64,000 bases of DNA, from the NCBI RefSeq assembly GCF_017355165.1, contig NZ_JADILK010000002.1, forward strand, positions 62,001 through 126,000. Direction: 5' to 3'. Numbering within the stretch: position 1 is the first letter of the stretch; the number at the start of each line of letters is the position of its first letter. Below the pieces are notes generated by a model that had not been told where the DNA came from, ran no database searches, and saw only the letters and a program-made list of their open reading frames with translations. The position numbers and the translations under genes were made by a program. The stretch is from Bacillus sp. SD075 (GTDB taxonomy: Bacteria > Bacillota > Bacilli > Bacillales > DSM-1321). This document shows positions 46,758 to 56,381 of this stretch, in pieces.

Positions 46758-46963
46758 AAGGGCTCCCTCCCCTCCATTGTCAACGGCTAATATTGGCACG
46801 CAGCTTCAAGACCAATTCTTTAGCTCTTTTAATCCCTTAATGCTGAGCAGTCGGTGATTTTCAGAAATATTAAAAAGAAATATATGGAAAAATTGTAACA
46901 TATCCATTTATAGCTTGCGAGAATGAATCTTTTTTTGAGTGCAGAGCAAATCACAAAACCACG

Positions 46964-46995
46964 AAAAAAGGATAGCGAATTTTAGCTATCCTTTT
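46964..46995 (-). terminator. intrinsic terminator of the nitroreductase gene
   Basis: Stem AAAAGGATAGC / GCTATCCTTTT with short AT loop and further T on the minus strand. Confidence 0.85.
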
Positions 46996-47022
46996 ACTCA
47001 GTACAAATATTGGTCAAAAACC

Positions 47023-47730
47023 TTAGTATTTATTCCAAGTCAACATAGTATCGAGTGGCAAACGGACTTTTTCAAATCCTGCTTTAGTTCCTTTTCCAAG
47101 GGATATTAACATGACAGGTTTGAAGTTTTCCGGTACATTGAATGCATCCACAAATTTGGCTTCATCGAACCCTCCCATAGGAACTGTATCATATCCTTTT
47201 GCTTTTGCAGCTAACATGATCTGCATGGAAACCAAGCCACCGTCAATCATGGCTACACTTAAAGCTTTCTCAGCAGAAAAGTTACCGTAATTATGCATGA
47301 TTGATGCTACATATGGCTCTTTGATTTCATTCTTCATGATTCCTTTATTGACTAATTCACCATAAATCCGCTCTGCATTTTTGAAACCTTCTATATCAGC
47401 TAAAACGGCAATGACAGCAGATGCATCGACGATTTGTTGTTGGTTATTGGCGATAGGGAGTAATTCTTGCTGGGTTTGCTTATCTTGAATCACAAGGAAT
47501 CTCCATGGCTGTAAGTTGGAAGAAGACGGTGCTTGAATCGCAATCTCCAGGATTTCACGAATTTCCTCTTCAGTCATCACGTATTCAGCATCGTACTGGC
47601 GAACAGATCTCCGTTCTTTTGCTACCGTAATGAAGTCCGTATCAGTAAGAACCTTTGGCTTTTCACGCGGTATATTCAATTCTTTCGATTTATTTAGGTA
47701 CTCTTCTTTACTCATTATATTTTTTGTCAT
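47023..47730 (-). CDS. nitroreductase family FMN oxidoreductase
   Basis: A 235-residue FMN-dependent NAD(P)H oxidoreductase of the nitroreductase fold. FMN phosphate contacts are in RRSVRQYDAEY, and the flavin loop is APSSSNLQPWRFLVIQD; the C-terminal part has YDTVPMGGFD. It would reduce nitro-compounds or quinones in the cytosol. I start at 47730 because GGAGGTC precedes it. Its promoter contains a long palindrome, and an Rrf2 regulator gene lies just upstream. Confidence 0.9.
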   Translation of the reverse strand: MTKNIMSKEEYLNKSKELNIPREKPKVLTDTDFITVAKERRSVRQYDAEYVMTEEEIREILEIAIQAPSSSNLQPWRFLVIQDKQTQQELLPIANNQQQIVDASAVIAVLADIEGFKNAERIYGELVNKGIMKNEIKEPYVASIMHNYGNFSAEKALSVAMIDGGLVSMQIMLAAKAKGYDTVPMGGFDEAKFVDAFNVPENFKPVMLISLGKGTKAGFEKVRLPLDTMLTWNKY

Positions 47731-47763
47731 TAATAATGACCTCCATTTAACTGTAATAAATAC

Positions 47764-47799
47764 AGGAACAGTATATAACGTATACTGTTCCTTTGTCAA
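47764..47799 (-). promoter_or_regulatory. nitroreductase promoter with a 29-bp palindromic operator
   Basis: On the minus strand TTGACA (47799-47794) is followed after 18 bp by TATACT (47775-47770). The palindrome AGGAACAGTATA-N5-TATACTGTTCCT at 47764-47792 fills the spacer and the -10 element. Position and 12-bp perfect arms point to a repressor site, likely for the Rrf2 protein encoded next door. Confidence 0.75.
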
Positions 47800-47812
47800 A
47801 TACAGTTAAAGA

Positions 47813-47842
47813 AAAACGAAACCTTATCAGTTTCGTTTCTCA
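47813..47842 (-). terminator. intrinsic terminator of the Rrf2 gene
   Basis: Stem AAACGAAAC / GTTTCGTTT followed by TTC and more T on the minus strand, three bases after the stop. Confidence 0.85.
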
Positions 47843-47844
47843 CA

Positions 47845-48261
47845 TTAAGATTTTGATAGTAAATCAGCAATTGTTTTCTGCTCCAAGCCCTGTATTATCC
47901 AGCTCTCCATCTCGTTTTTCAAACCGCATAAAGCCTCGCGGGAAGATGGCTGAAAGCATTTTTTATCATTCACATCTAAAAAGCCTTTTGAAAAAGGTTC
48001 GGATTTAATTGCAGAGTATATATCTGCAAGAATGATTTGTTCGGGATTTTTGGCAAGTGAATATCCCCCATCCCTTCCTTCCTTCGCCTGAATCAGCCCT
48101 GCCTTCACTAAATTACTTAATATTTTTCTAAGAAAGCCTGACTCCGAATCAAGCTTATCTGCTAATTTATTACTGTTACATAATCCATCATGATCAGCAA
48201 GAACAAGCAGGGCTTGTACTGCAAGACTAAACCACATTATACTGGAAACCTTTTCTGACAT
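47845..48261 (-). CDS. Rrf2-family transcriptional regulator
   Basis: A 138-residue winged-helix regulator. The HTH covers about 25-70 (NKLADKLDSESGFLRKILSNL; wing GRDGGYSL). It has cysteines at 28, 102 and 112 (KKCFQPSSREALCGLK); the last two lie in the usual cluster/thiol-sensing region of Rrf2 proteins, but spacing differs from the IscR/NsrR triad. I start at 48261 after GGAGTGAGGTG. It lies upstream of the nitroreductase on the same strand with a terminator between, and probably regulates it through the palindrome at 47764. Confidence 0.87.
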   Translation of the reverse strand: MSEKVSSIMWFSLAVQALLVLADHDGLCNSNKLADKLDSESGFLRKILSNLVKAGLIQAKEGRDGGYSLAKNPEQIILADIYSAIKSEPFSKGFLDVNDKKCFQPSSREALCGLKNEMESWIIQGLEQKTIADLLSKS

Positions 48262-48539
48262 TTCTTTCACCTCACTCCTCTACTTTAAACTATTTTTCAA
48301 TGAATATACAACGCTGCACCGAACAATCCTGCCAAAATCTCTTTTTATCGAACATCATCGGAAAAACCTTTATGGACCACTGGGGGGTTCCAGGGCAGTG
48401 ATAGGAACGATGAATCCTCACAAGATCTATCTTCCAAAAGATAAAATAAATAGACAAATTACTTGTCTTACAAATTATATTTATTGGAATATGGTAAACT
48501 TAAAAATAATAGTATTTACTTTTCTCAGAAAGTGGATGA

Positions 48540-49508
48540 ATGATGCTGAAAACAATAAATGAACAAATGGATAAAGTTATGCCTCTTATCACACCGCTAA
48601 GCGTGGCTATTGGGGTATTATTGGCCGAACATCTAATGGATTACACCTTTCTTGTTCCATGGGTATTTGCCTTCATTACATTTTCCGGAAGTTTAGGCTC
48701 TAACTTTAAATCTCTCCAGCAGGCTGTCACCCACCCCTTACCTGTATTAATCGTATTGATCATCCTACATATGCTTATGCCTATTTGGGCTTTTGGTCTC
48801 GGCCATTTAGTGTTTCATGGTGATGCTTTCACGATTACCGGCCTAGTCTTGGCTGTAGTGATTCCGACTGGTGTCACCAGTATGATCTGGGTATCCATCT
48901 ATAACGGGAATGCCGTACTTGCCCTAACCATCATCTTAATCGACACCCTTCTCTCGCCATTCATCGTTCCTTACAGTGTTTCCCTTTTTGGAGGCGGTTC
49001 GATCGAAATGGATTTAGGGTCGATGGTGAAAGGATTAATCGGAATGGTCGTTCTTCCCTCAGTGCTTGCCATGTTCTTGAATCAGGTTACAAAAGGGAAG
49101 ATACAATATACATTATCCCCCCGCTTAGCTCCTTTTTCCAAGTTAAGCGTTGGAATCGTAGTCATATTGAATAGTTCAAAAATTGCGCCTTACTTAACCC
49201 ATTTCGATAAGAAATTAATGATACTGTCCCTTTTGGTTTTGTTCATAGCTGCTTCAGGGTATGCCCTATCCTGGATGGTCGGTGCATATTTAAGATGGGA
49301 AAAGGGGGATATCATCACCTTGACATTTACAGGCGGTATGCGGAACATCAGTGCAGGAGCCGTTCTAGCGACCACCTATTTCCCCGCTGCTGTCGCGGTA
49401 CCCGTTGTACTAGGCATGCTGTTTCAACAAATGCTTGCCTCCTTTTTTGGCTATGCCATGGAAAAGCATTTTAATCGTGGTGTGAATGAAGGGAGATCCG
49501 CCCAATGA
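48540..49508 (+). CDS. bile acid:sodium symporter (BASS) family transporter
   Basis: A 322-residue membrane protein with nine to ten helices of the BASS/SBF family. Helix-crossing motifs with conserved Pro/Gly/Thr are seen in VIPTGVTSMIWVSIYNGN and FTGGMRNISAGAVLA. It probably imports an organic anion with sodium; bacterial members take up pantoate, 2-oxo acids or similar compounds. The start follows AGAAAGTGG. It is divergent from the Rrf2 gene with 278 bases between; 48262-48539 shows no other gene. Confidence 0.87.
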   Translation: MMLKTINEQMDKVMPLITPLSVAIGVLLAEHLMDYTFLVPWVFAFITFSGSLGSNFKSLQQAVTHPLPVLIVLIILHMLMPIWAFGLGHLVFHGDAFTITGLVLAVVIPTGVTSMIWVSIYNGNAVLALTIILIDTLLSPFIVPYSVSLFGGGSIEMDLGSMVKGLIGMVVLPSVLAMFLNQVTKGKIQYTLSPRLAPFSKLSVGIVVILNSSKIAPYLTHFDKKLMILSLLVLFIAASGYALSWMVGAYLRWEKGDIITLTFTGGMRNISAGAVLATTYFPAAVAVPVVLGMLFQQMLASFFGYAMEKHFNRGVNEGRSAQ

Positions 49509-49615
49509 TCATTTCCCAAAGCATCCTTTTTCCCTTTCATTAATATTCCAATTATAATAGGTGAGTGGAATACATTCACATGATAATCCATTAAAAATCC
49601 TTGGAGGTATTGAAG

Positions 49616-50161
49616 ATGAAAATTGTTGCATTAGTGGGAAGTATCCGTAAAGAATCTTACAACCTTAAACTTGCCAAATATATTCAAGCTAGATATCAAG
49701 ATCGGTTTGACCTCGAAATCTTGAATATTCGGGATTTACCTTTTTATGATCAAGATATTGAAAATGACCCTCCATTAGTCGTAACAGAATTTAAAAGCAA
49801 AGTAGCCGAAGCAGATGCAGTCTTGTGGGTAACACCTGAATACAATGGTACGATTCCAGGCGTATTGGGCAATGCAATCGATTGGTTATCACGTGTCGAT
49901 AAAGTCTTGATCGGCAAACCATCATGGATCATGGGTGCGTCAATGGGGCAATTAGGAACGGTTAAAGCTCAATTGCATTTGCGTGAAATCTTATTCGCAA
50001 TAGGCATCTCCTCCCCACTCCTTCCCGGAAATGAAGTATATGTTGGTGCAGTGCATGACAAAATCGATAACGAAGGCAGGCTTACACATGAGTCAACTGT
50101 CCAGTTTATCGATACTGTCGTCGATAACTTCATTAGCTGGTATAATCATCATACTCGTTAA
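49616..50161 (+). CDS. NADPH-dependent FMN reductase family protein
   Basis: A 181-residue flavodoxin-fold reductase, distant from the azr product at 16.4 kb. The phosphate loop is GSIRKESYN (residues 9-17), and the flavin loop is TPEYNGTIPGVLGNAIDW. It should use NAD(P)H to reduce FMN, quinones or azo/nitro compounds. TTGGAGGTATTGAAG precedes the start at 49616. It follows the BASS transporter by 107 bases and may be cotranscribed or separate. Confidence 0.9.
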   Translation: MKIVALVGSIRKESYNLKLAKYIQARYQDRFDLEILNIRDLPFYDQDIENDPPLVVTEFKSKVAEADAVLWVTPEYNGTIPGVLGNAIDWLSRVDKVLIGKPSWIMGASMGQLGTVKAQLHLREILFAIGISSPLLPGNEVYVGAVHDKIDNEGRLTHESTVQFIDTVVDNFISWYNHHTR

Positions 50162-50176
50162 TGCTTTTTAACAGTA

Positions 50177-50204
50177 ATCCCAGCAGGTTTGATCCTGCTG
50201 AGAT
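50177..50204 (+). terminator. hairpin after the FMN reductase gene
   Basis: AATCCCAGCAGG / CCTGCTGAGATT around TTTGAT, then CTTGTTG; a moderate terminator. Confidence 0.65.
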
Positions 50205-50240
50205 TCTTGTTGCATCAAAAAAGAGGGGATTAAACAAAAT

Positions 50241-51026
<786 letters not shown>

Positions 51027-51041
51027 TTATTCACCCTCCAA

Positions 51042-51896
51042 TTAACTTTTTGCCAATCCGAGCATAATCCCAGCTATTATGATCAAGATAATTCCAATTA
51101 CAATTCCAATTAGTTGACGCTTCGTTTTCTTTTCACGTAAGATGATGATCCCGCCGAGTGTTGAGATGACTATGCCCATTTGCGAAAGCGAAAAACTAGT
51201 AGCCACTCCCACACGGGGCTGGGATATGAATAAAAACATGTTCCCTGCAGCCCAAATCAATCCCGGAATGATATTGCGGATCATATATTTGTTAAATGGT
51301 TTATGTTTAAAAGTCAATAACAGGCCGCCTATCACCATCCCGATCGCTTGAGGGAACAACGCTGACCAGCCATCAACATCAAATAGACGGGCCACGACCA
51401 CATAAACCAAATAACCGAATGTCGAGATGAGGAGAATAACAATTCCTTTCTTCAAGTTTCCCGACTTGCCCTCTTTTGATTCTTTATCTTCCAATGATGT
51501 CAAGACGATTCCTATAATGATGAAGACTAATGCCAAAACGCCTAAAATTATCGCTTTCATTGTAGACCATTCGTTAAAAACTATGACCCCGAATAATGTG
51601 GTTGAAATGAGCTGCAGTCCAGTTGATATCGGCATCGTTTTGGATACTCCCATTAAATCAATGCTCTTAAGCTGATTAGCTTGTCCAACGGCCCAAAACA
51701 ATCCAGATACGACTCCGACTCCAAACACCAGAAGTGACAACTTAATATCGGCAAAAATATAAACACCAATTGAAAAAATCAAGGCGCCAATCGTTGTACC
51801 CAGTGTTTGACTATAGGGTCCACCCCCCAGTTTCACATTAAATAAAACGATGCTTCCCCAGAATAATGCAGGCAAGAGAGCTAATAATATATCCAT
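51042..51896 (-). CDS. glcU: glucose uptake protein GlcU
   Basis: A 284-residue, ten-helix transporter of the GRP/DMT superfamily (LLALLPALFWGSIVLFNVKL; GMLSTG-like GVSKTMPISTGLQLI). It is proposed to import glucose by proton symport. I start at 51896 because ATGGGGGTTG precedes it. The pair glcU-gdh is a spore operon in Bacillus; a CATATTA that could be a forespore -10 lies at 51962-51956 on the minus strand, but the matching -35 is poor. Confidence 0.94.
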   Translation of the reverse strand: MDILLALLPALFWGSIVLFNVKLGGGPYSQTLGTTIGALIFSIGVYIFADIKLSLLVFGVGVVSGLFWAVGQANQLKSIDLMGVSKTMPISTGLQLISTTLFGVIVFNEWSTMKAIILGVLALVFIIIGIVLTSLEDKESKEGKSGNLKKGIVILLISTFGYLVYVVVARLFDVDGWSALFPQAIGMVIGGLLLTFKHKPFNKYMIRNIIPGLIWAAGNMFLFISQPRVGVATSFSLSQMGIVISTLGGIIILREKKTKRQLIGIVIGIILIIIAGIMLGLAKS

Positions 51897-51925
51897 TTTC
51901 AACCCCCATATATGTAAGTTCAAAA

Positions 51926-52230
51926 CTAAGCAGAAAATTTCATTTTGTCTTCTTTTAATATGTTCGCATTATTTGAAATGACCCTTGGTAATTTTATGAA
52001 GTGTTTTTTGCAAAAATAGTGTACAACACAAAATGGGCTTAAGATGCTGATAATCTTGCAGCTAGCCACCAATTTGATGATGTTGCATGTCCATTTTCGA
52101 ATCATCGGCGACCATGTCCAAACAGCCGTCGATCCGATAATGATGATGGAGAACAAAGAGTCAAAAAGAAAGGAGTCGTTAAAGGTATTTCTTTAACGTA
52201 AAAAAGGTAATTCAGCTTGAATTACTTTAT
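51926..52230. other. probable decayed coding stretch, identity unknown
   Basis: On the plus strand about 52083-52199 encodes a short open tail (FRIIGDHVQTAVDPIMMMEN) ending in TAA, followed by a hairpin GTAATTC / GAATTAC at 52203-52228 with a T-rich 3' side. No start or complete gene can be found upstream, so this may be the end of a lost gene. I cannot name the family. 52231-52380 holds nothing recognised. Confidence 0.35.
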
Positions 52231-52380
52231 TTATTAGTGTTAGACAGTACAGTTTTTAGTTTTTTTTTAGTCTAGAAGTTACAAGTTTGAGACACTAAAT
52301 AAAACATAAAGATTCTCCCTGTCACTTTGACCGATAATTTGCGAATATTTTAAGTGTTATTTTGCACATCCACCTTTAAA

Positions 52381-52420
52381 AACCCAACTACCTCCACATC
52401 AGAAGATTAGCTGGGTTTCT
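52381..52420 (+). terminator. orphan terminator-like hairpin
   Basis: AACCCA-CTA paired with TAG-TGGGTT over an 18-base loop, then TCTTAATTATTT. No gene ends just before it. Confidence 0.45.
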
Positions 52421-52475
52421 TAATTATTTACATCTAATTATTTATAGAACTATTCGTATCCGCCTAGTAAAAAAG

Positions 52476-52500
52476 CGACTGCTCATTGTTCAGCAATCGC
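52476..52500 (-). terminator. intrinsic terminator of the beta-propeller gene
   Basis: On the minus strand GCGATTGCTGA / TGAGCAGTCGC around ACAA followed by six T. Confidence 0.85.
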
Positions 52501-52549
52501 GCCCGATTGTTTAATACGCCTTTCAACAAATGTCACAAAAAAAAACAGT

Positions 52550-53770
52550 TTACTTCTCTGTAAAAAACACTGGAGCAGAATCAACATTCTTAAGCCATAT
52601 GTGCTCTTGATCATCCAAACCTTCCTTCACCCATACATCACCGTTATACTCCCTATCCTTTTTGCGTAACCAAGTCAGATATGAACCAACAGCTTGAGGA
52701 TCTTCATCAAGTTCATTATTTTTCGGAAAAGAGATCTGTAATTGTTCTTCCTTTCTTGTATTGATAGCGTAAAGTGCTGTGAACATGGTTGGAACCGGCC
52801 CTTCCTTCCACTCCTTATACTCTTTTGAACGAGCCACAATCACCTTGTATGGTGAGTACCATACTAGATCAAGGTCAACATAACCTTTAGGTGTATATTC
52901 CTTTTGTTGCTTTGATGTTGGCATGTCAGCAACCGTAGTTTTCTTGTTTTCAACGAAAAACCTCCCTTCTCCAGAAATATAGGCCAATTGATTGGCTGAT
53001 GGAGCCCACTTCATCCAGTCCTTGAACCTTAGCATTTTACCTACTGCTTGAAAGTGTTTTCCTTTTGACGATATGACACATAATGTATTGCTATCCATGG
53101 ACCAGGAAGCAGTGGGAGTGGCTAAATAACTAACCCACTTTCCATCAGAACTCCACTTAAAATAGTCAGCATCAATCGCAAACAAGTCAGTATCATTTGT
53201 TTGAATGGTATAAAAAGGATCCATTTTATCTATTGCAAGATTTGCATCTACTGGAATTCTATAAAGTGGGATTGGACCCCATCCAGTGGGACGTAAGCTG
53301 GATTGTGAGGAAACGATAAATTCTTTTCCATTCGGAAACCATTCAAAACCACTAACCCCAAGCGAGACATTTTCAAAACCCTGGGGGCGACCACTTTTTG
53401 TTTTCGTAATGTTTAATAAACCTTGATCATTGTAGGCCAATTGATTTTTGTTCGGTGACCATTTAAAGTCAGAGGTTACGACCCTTACGTAAGGCTGGTA
53501 ACTTTCTTTTTCCTTAGTATCATAAATGAATAGGTCTGACTTTTCACCCTTTTCATCTCCATCGATATAACCAATAAACCTACCGTCATATGACCATTTC
53601 TGAGAATACACATATCGATTCTTTGTAATTTGTATTTCTTGTTCTCCCTTTTTGATCCATAGCTGATGATCACGGATAAATGCAGCAGTCAGTGGCACTT
53701 CTGCACTGGCCATTGTTGAAAAAAGAAAACAGTTGATGATTAGTAGTAACACTATCCGCAAGCCCATCAT
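52550..53770 (-). CDS. secreted TolB-like beta-propeller protein
   Basis: A 406-residue protein with a signal peptide (about 1-22, hydrophobic MGLRIVLLLIINCFLFS). The body shows repeated WD40/TolB-like strands: WSYDGRFIGYIDG, WSPNKNQLAYN, WFPNGKEFIVSS, WSSDGKWVSYLA, WAPSANQLAYISG. No enzyme motif is seen, so binding or scaffolding outside the cell is likely. I start at 53770 because GGGAGGGATTG precedes it; the longer frame is not supported. Single gene with its own terminator. Confidence 0.8.
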   Translation of the reverse strand: MMGLRIVLLLIINCFLFSTMASAEVPLTAAFIRDHQLWIKKGEQEIQITKNRYVYSQKWSYDGRFIGYIDGDEKGEKSDLFIYDTKEKESYQPYVRVVTSDFKWSPNKNQLAYNDQGLLNITKTKSGRPQGFENVSLGVSGFEWFPNGKEFIVSSQSSLRPTGWGPIPLYRIPVDANLAIDKMDPFYTIQTNDTDLFAIDADYFKWSSDGKWVSYLATPTASWSMDSNTLCVISSKGKHFQAVGKMLRFKDWMKWAPSANQLAYISGEGRFFVENKKTTVADMPTSKQQKEYTPKGYVDLDLVWYSPYKVIVARSKEYKEWKEGPVPTMFTALYAINTRKEEQLQISFPKNNELDEDPQAVGSYLTWLRKKDREYNGDVWVKEGLDDQEHIWLKNVDSAPVFFTEK

Positions 53771-53899
53771 CAATCCCTCCCACTTATAGGTTGTCCTAAC
53801 CATTGATGGCGATACGCAGTGACTACTAAGCCAATAAATATTCCTTTGTAACCAAAAAAGAGCGCAATTCTTGCTTAGGAAATGCGAATCCAACACTTA

Positions 53900-54044
53900 C
53901 TGTTATAGAAAGTGAACTGTAAGCCTTGGTATCAAATTTCTGTTCGTCGAGTCAAGATTTTATTCCACGCTTCCTTAGTGGTTGGTCGATGTGTACCACC
54001 TCATTGGACTTTCACCACCTAGATTGTTGCCATGCCTGGCACAC
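53900..54044 (-). mobile_element. 5' fragment of a bacterial class C group II intron
   Basis: Read on the minus strand from 54044, the sequence begins GTGTGCCAGGCATGGCAACA and continues TCTAGGTGGTGAAAGTCC, the conserved start of group IIC introns. GACGAACAG and ACCAAGGCTTA follow as later domain I pieces. The intron boundary comes seven bases after a terminator hairpin, the usual class C target. No maturase gene, domain V or 3' end is present within the next 130 bases, where the beta-propeller gene begins, so only a remnant is left. Confidence 0.68.
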
Positions 54045-54051
54045 TAAAGAA

Positions 54052-54074
54052 AGCAAACCATATGGAGGTTTGCT
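54052..54074 (-). terminator. terminator hairpin forming the intron target
   Basis: AGCAAACC / GGTTTGCT stem with TTCTTTA after it on the minus strand, then the intron start at 54044. Confidence 0.7.
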
Positions 54075-54214
54075 ACTTCAGTCTGTAGACAAAAAGGGGG
54101 GCAGGAAACGCATCTTTCATCAAATGATGTTCCCGAACCAACTGACCCAAACCAACACCTTCAACTCCTCAGGTATGGTTTCTACCTAAATGCCATAACA
54201 AATTTTTTTGGAAC

Positions 54215-54356
54215 GGGTGTACGAGACTCCTGCAGGAATAGCGTGTCCAGGGGACATCCTGTGGAAAGCGGGCGCCTGGAGCGGAAATCAACATTCAAAT
54301 GTACAAGCCATAAAAAAAATGTAGGCAAACTCGATTTCTACGAATTTGTCTACAGT
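54215..54356 (-). repeat. intergenic repeat, copy 1, carrying the kimA terminator
   Basis: On the minus strand, TGTAGACAAA...TTTGCCTACA forms a hairpin followed by eight T (54356-54312), and ATGGCTTGTACATTTGAATG and TTGATTTCCGCTCCAGGCGC follow. The same order of parts recurs at 62986-63085 on the plus strand. The GC-richer tail (ACGAGACTCCTGCAGGAATA) is like a widespread Bacillus intergenic repeat but is shortened inside. The hairpin lies 48 bases after the kimA stop and should terminate it. Confidence 0.65.
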
Positions 54357-54403
54357 CTCAGGAAACTTGATGAAGGGTTCACTTCTTTTCTTAGAAATGG
54401 AAC

Positions 54404-56230
54404 TTACTTCTTCAAATGATATGGCACTGTCGTAACAACCACATTTCTTCTATAAAGTAAATAGGCGCGAATCAGTAAACTTGATTGGTTATGAAGTATA
54501 TTGTGCCAGCCCTTCTTCGGAATGAATTGGGGGATGATCACCGTAACTTTATAATTGGATTCCCTAGCCTTATGTTCAACTGTATCCACAAATTTAGTTA
54601 GCGGCTGAATGATACTTCTGTAATAAGAATTCAGTGTAACGAGTCTGACATCAGGCTGCCATTTTTTCCACTTTTCTTCGAATTTCTTTTCATCTTCTCT
54701 TTCAAAAGCAACATAAACGGCAATAAGCTGATGTGCTGATAGAGATTTCGCATAATTTAATGAGTTCTCAACAACATGAGTTATTCCAGCCACAGGTACA
54801 ATGATGATGTTTCCTTCAATTGGTAAGATCGGCTCACATGTTGTAATCCTTAGTTGGTCACCAACTGCTTCATAATGCTTTCTAATTCGATGGAAAATTA
54901 AAATGATAATAGGTAAAAAAATCAAAACAGGCCAAACCTGAGTAAATTTGGTTAAAAAGAATATCATCGTGACGATAAAGCTAATTATGGCACCAATTGA
55001 ATTAATGGTTAGTTTCATCATCCAGCCTTTTGGCTTTTCGCGAATCCATTTAACAATCATCCCGGTCTGGGACAACGTAAATGGAATGAATACCCCTACT
55101 GCATAAAGCGGAATGAGATTTTCTGTATGTCCTTCAAATGCGACGATTAAGATGATGGATGCAAGTCCCAGTATGATAATTCCATTGGAATACCCTAATC
55201 GGTCCCCTCTTATCGTAAACGCCCTTGGTATGAATTTATCCTTCGCTAAATTTACCGCAAGCAGAGGGAAAGCTGAATAGCCAGTATTGGCCGCCAGTAT
55301 CAAGATCAATGCAGTCGTACCTTGAATGAAGAAATACATGAAATTCCGTCCAAAGATCTCTTCAGCAATCTGGGAGACGACCGTTACCTCCGCGCTTGGA
55401 ACAATGCTTAAATAATAGGCTAAGTATACGATTCCCGAAAATAATACAGCTAGTAAGGAACCCATCACTATTAAAGTTTTGGCAGCATTATTCGGAGCTG
55501 GATCTTTAAAGTTCGGGATTGCATTGGAAATCGCTTCGACTCCTGTCAATGCGGAACTTCCTGATGCAAATGCCCTTAGCAGTATGAATAAACTGATGCC
55601 CGCTACAGGAGTCCCTATGGAAGTGTGCAATTCTGGTGAAACCCCACCCGTCAAGATCTTGTAAATGCCAACACCAATCAAGGTGAACAATGCTAAAACG
55701 AATAGGTACACCGGATAAGCCAAAACAGAGGCCGACTCCGTAACCCCCCGAAGGTTCAGGATTGTAAGTAGAATGACGAACATGATGGCTATGCTGACAT
55801 TATATGAATGCAAGCCGGGAAATGCGGACGTGATGGCATCCGTACCTGCAGAAACACTTACGGCGACAGTTAATATATAATCGACCAATAAGGATCCTCC
55901 AGCTATCAACCCTGGATTCACTCCTAAATTGTTTTTTGAAACCACATAGGCCCCCCCGCCATTTGGATAAGCGAAAATGATTTGTCTATAGGACAAAATC
56001 AAAGCAGTTAACAGGATCAATACCCCAATCGCGATAGGAATGGAATACCAAAATGCCGCAGCACCGACAGTGATCAGGACGATCAATATTTGCTCTGGTC
56101 CATAAGCAACCGAAGACAACGCATCAGAAGATAATATCGCCAAAGCCTTTGTTTTGTTAAGCTTTTGTTCACCAAGTGCATTTGATTTTAACGGTCTCCC
56201 AATCAAGAACCTCTTTATAGAAGATAACAT
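54404..56230 (-). CDS. kimA: KimA-type high-affinity potassium transporter (APC family)
   Basis: A 608-residue protein with 12 transmembrane helices (residues about 30-450) and a cytosolic universal-stress-like C-terminal domain (about 470-608). The N-terminus SIKRFLIGRPLKSNALGEQK, then KALAILSSDALSSVAYGPEQ, is diagnostic for the KimA/YdaO group. It imports K+ with protons. I start at 56230 because GGTGGTG lies eight bases upstream. A c-di-AMP riboswitch and terminator precede it, so high c-di-AMP (high K+) should shut it off. Confidence 0.94.
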   Translation of the reverse strand: MLSSIKRFLIGRPLKSNALGEQKLNKTKALAILSSDALSSVAYGPEQILIVLITVGAAAFWYSIPIAIGVLILLTALILSYRQIIFAYPNGGGAYVVSKNNLGVNPGLIAGGSLLVDYILTVAVSVSAGTDAITSAFPGLHSYNVSIAIMFVILLTILNLRGVTESASVLAYPVYLFVLALFTLIGVGIYKILTGGVSPELHTSIGTPVAGISLFILLRAFASGSSALTGVEAISNAIPNFKDPAPNNAAKTLIVMGSLLAVLFSGIVYLAYYLSIVPSAEVTVVSQIAEEIFGRNFMYFFIQGTTALILILAANTGYSAFPLLAVNLAKDKFIPRAFTIRGDRLGYSNGIIILGLASIILIVAFEGHTENLIPLYAVGVFIPFTLSQTGMIVKWIREKPKGWMMKLTINSIGAIISFIVTMIFFLTKFTQVWPVLIFLPIIILIFHRIRKHYEAVGDQLRITTCEPILPIEGNIIIVPVAGITHVVENSLNYAKSLSAHQLIAVYVAFEREDEKKFEEKWKKWQPDVRLVTLNSYYRSIIQPLTKFVDTVEHKARESNYKVTVIIPQFIPKKGWHNILHNQSSLLIRAYLLYRRNVVVTTVPYHLKK

Positions 56231-56298
56231 CAAGAATTCACCACCATACTTAATTAATAAGTTTATGTTACACAGCTGCAGCAAAAACAAGACGAAAT

Positions 56299-56342
56299 AG
56301 AAAAATGCCTACAAGTCATAGTTAAATAGACCTGTAGACATT
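56299..56342 (-). terminator. riboswitch expression platform terminator before kimA
   Basis: On the minus strand AATGTCTACAGGTC pairs with GACTTGTAGGCATT, then TTTTCTA. It lies 40 bases after the aptamer and 69 bases before the kimA start codon. Confidence 0.88.
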
Positions 56343-56381
56343 ATTTTTTTGTCTAACAAGCTCCACCTTCCTTCTCATATA

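Noticed and set aside
53926-54189. 87-residue plus-strand frame
   Set aside because: It lies over the group II intron fragment, which explains the sequence better.
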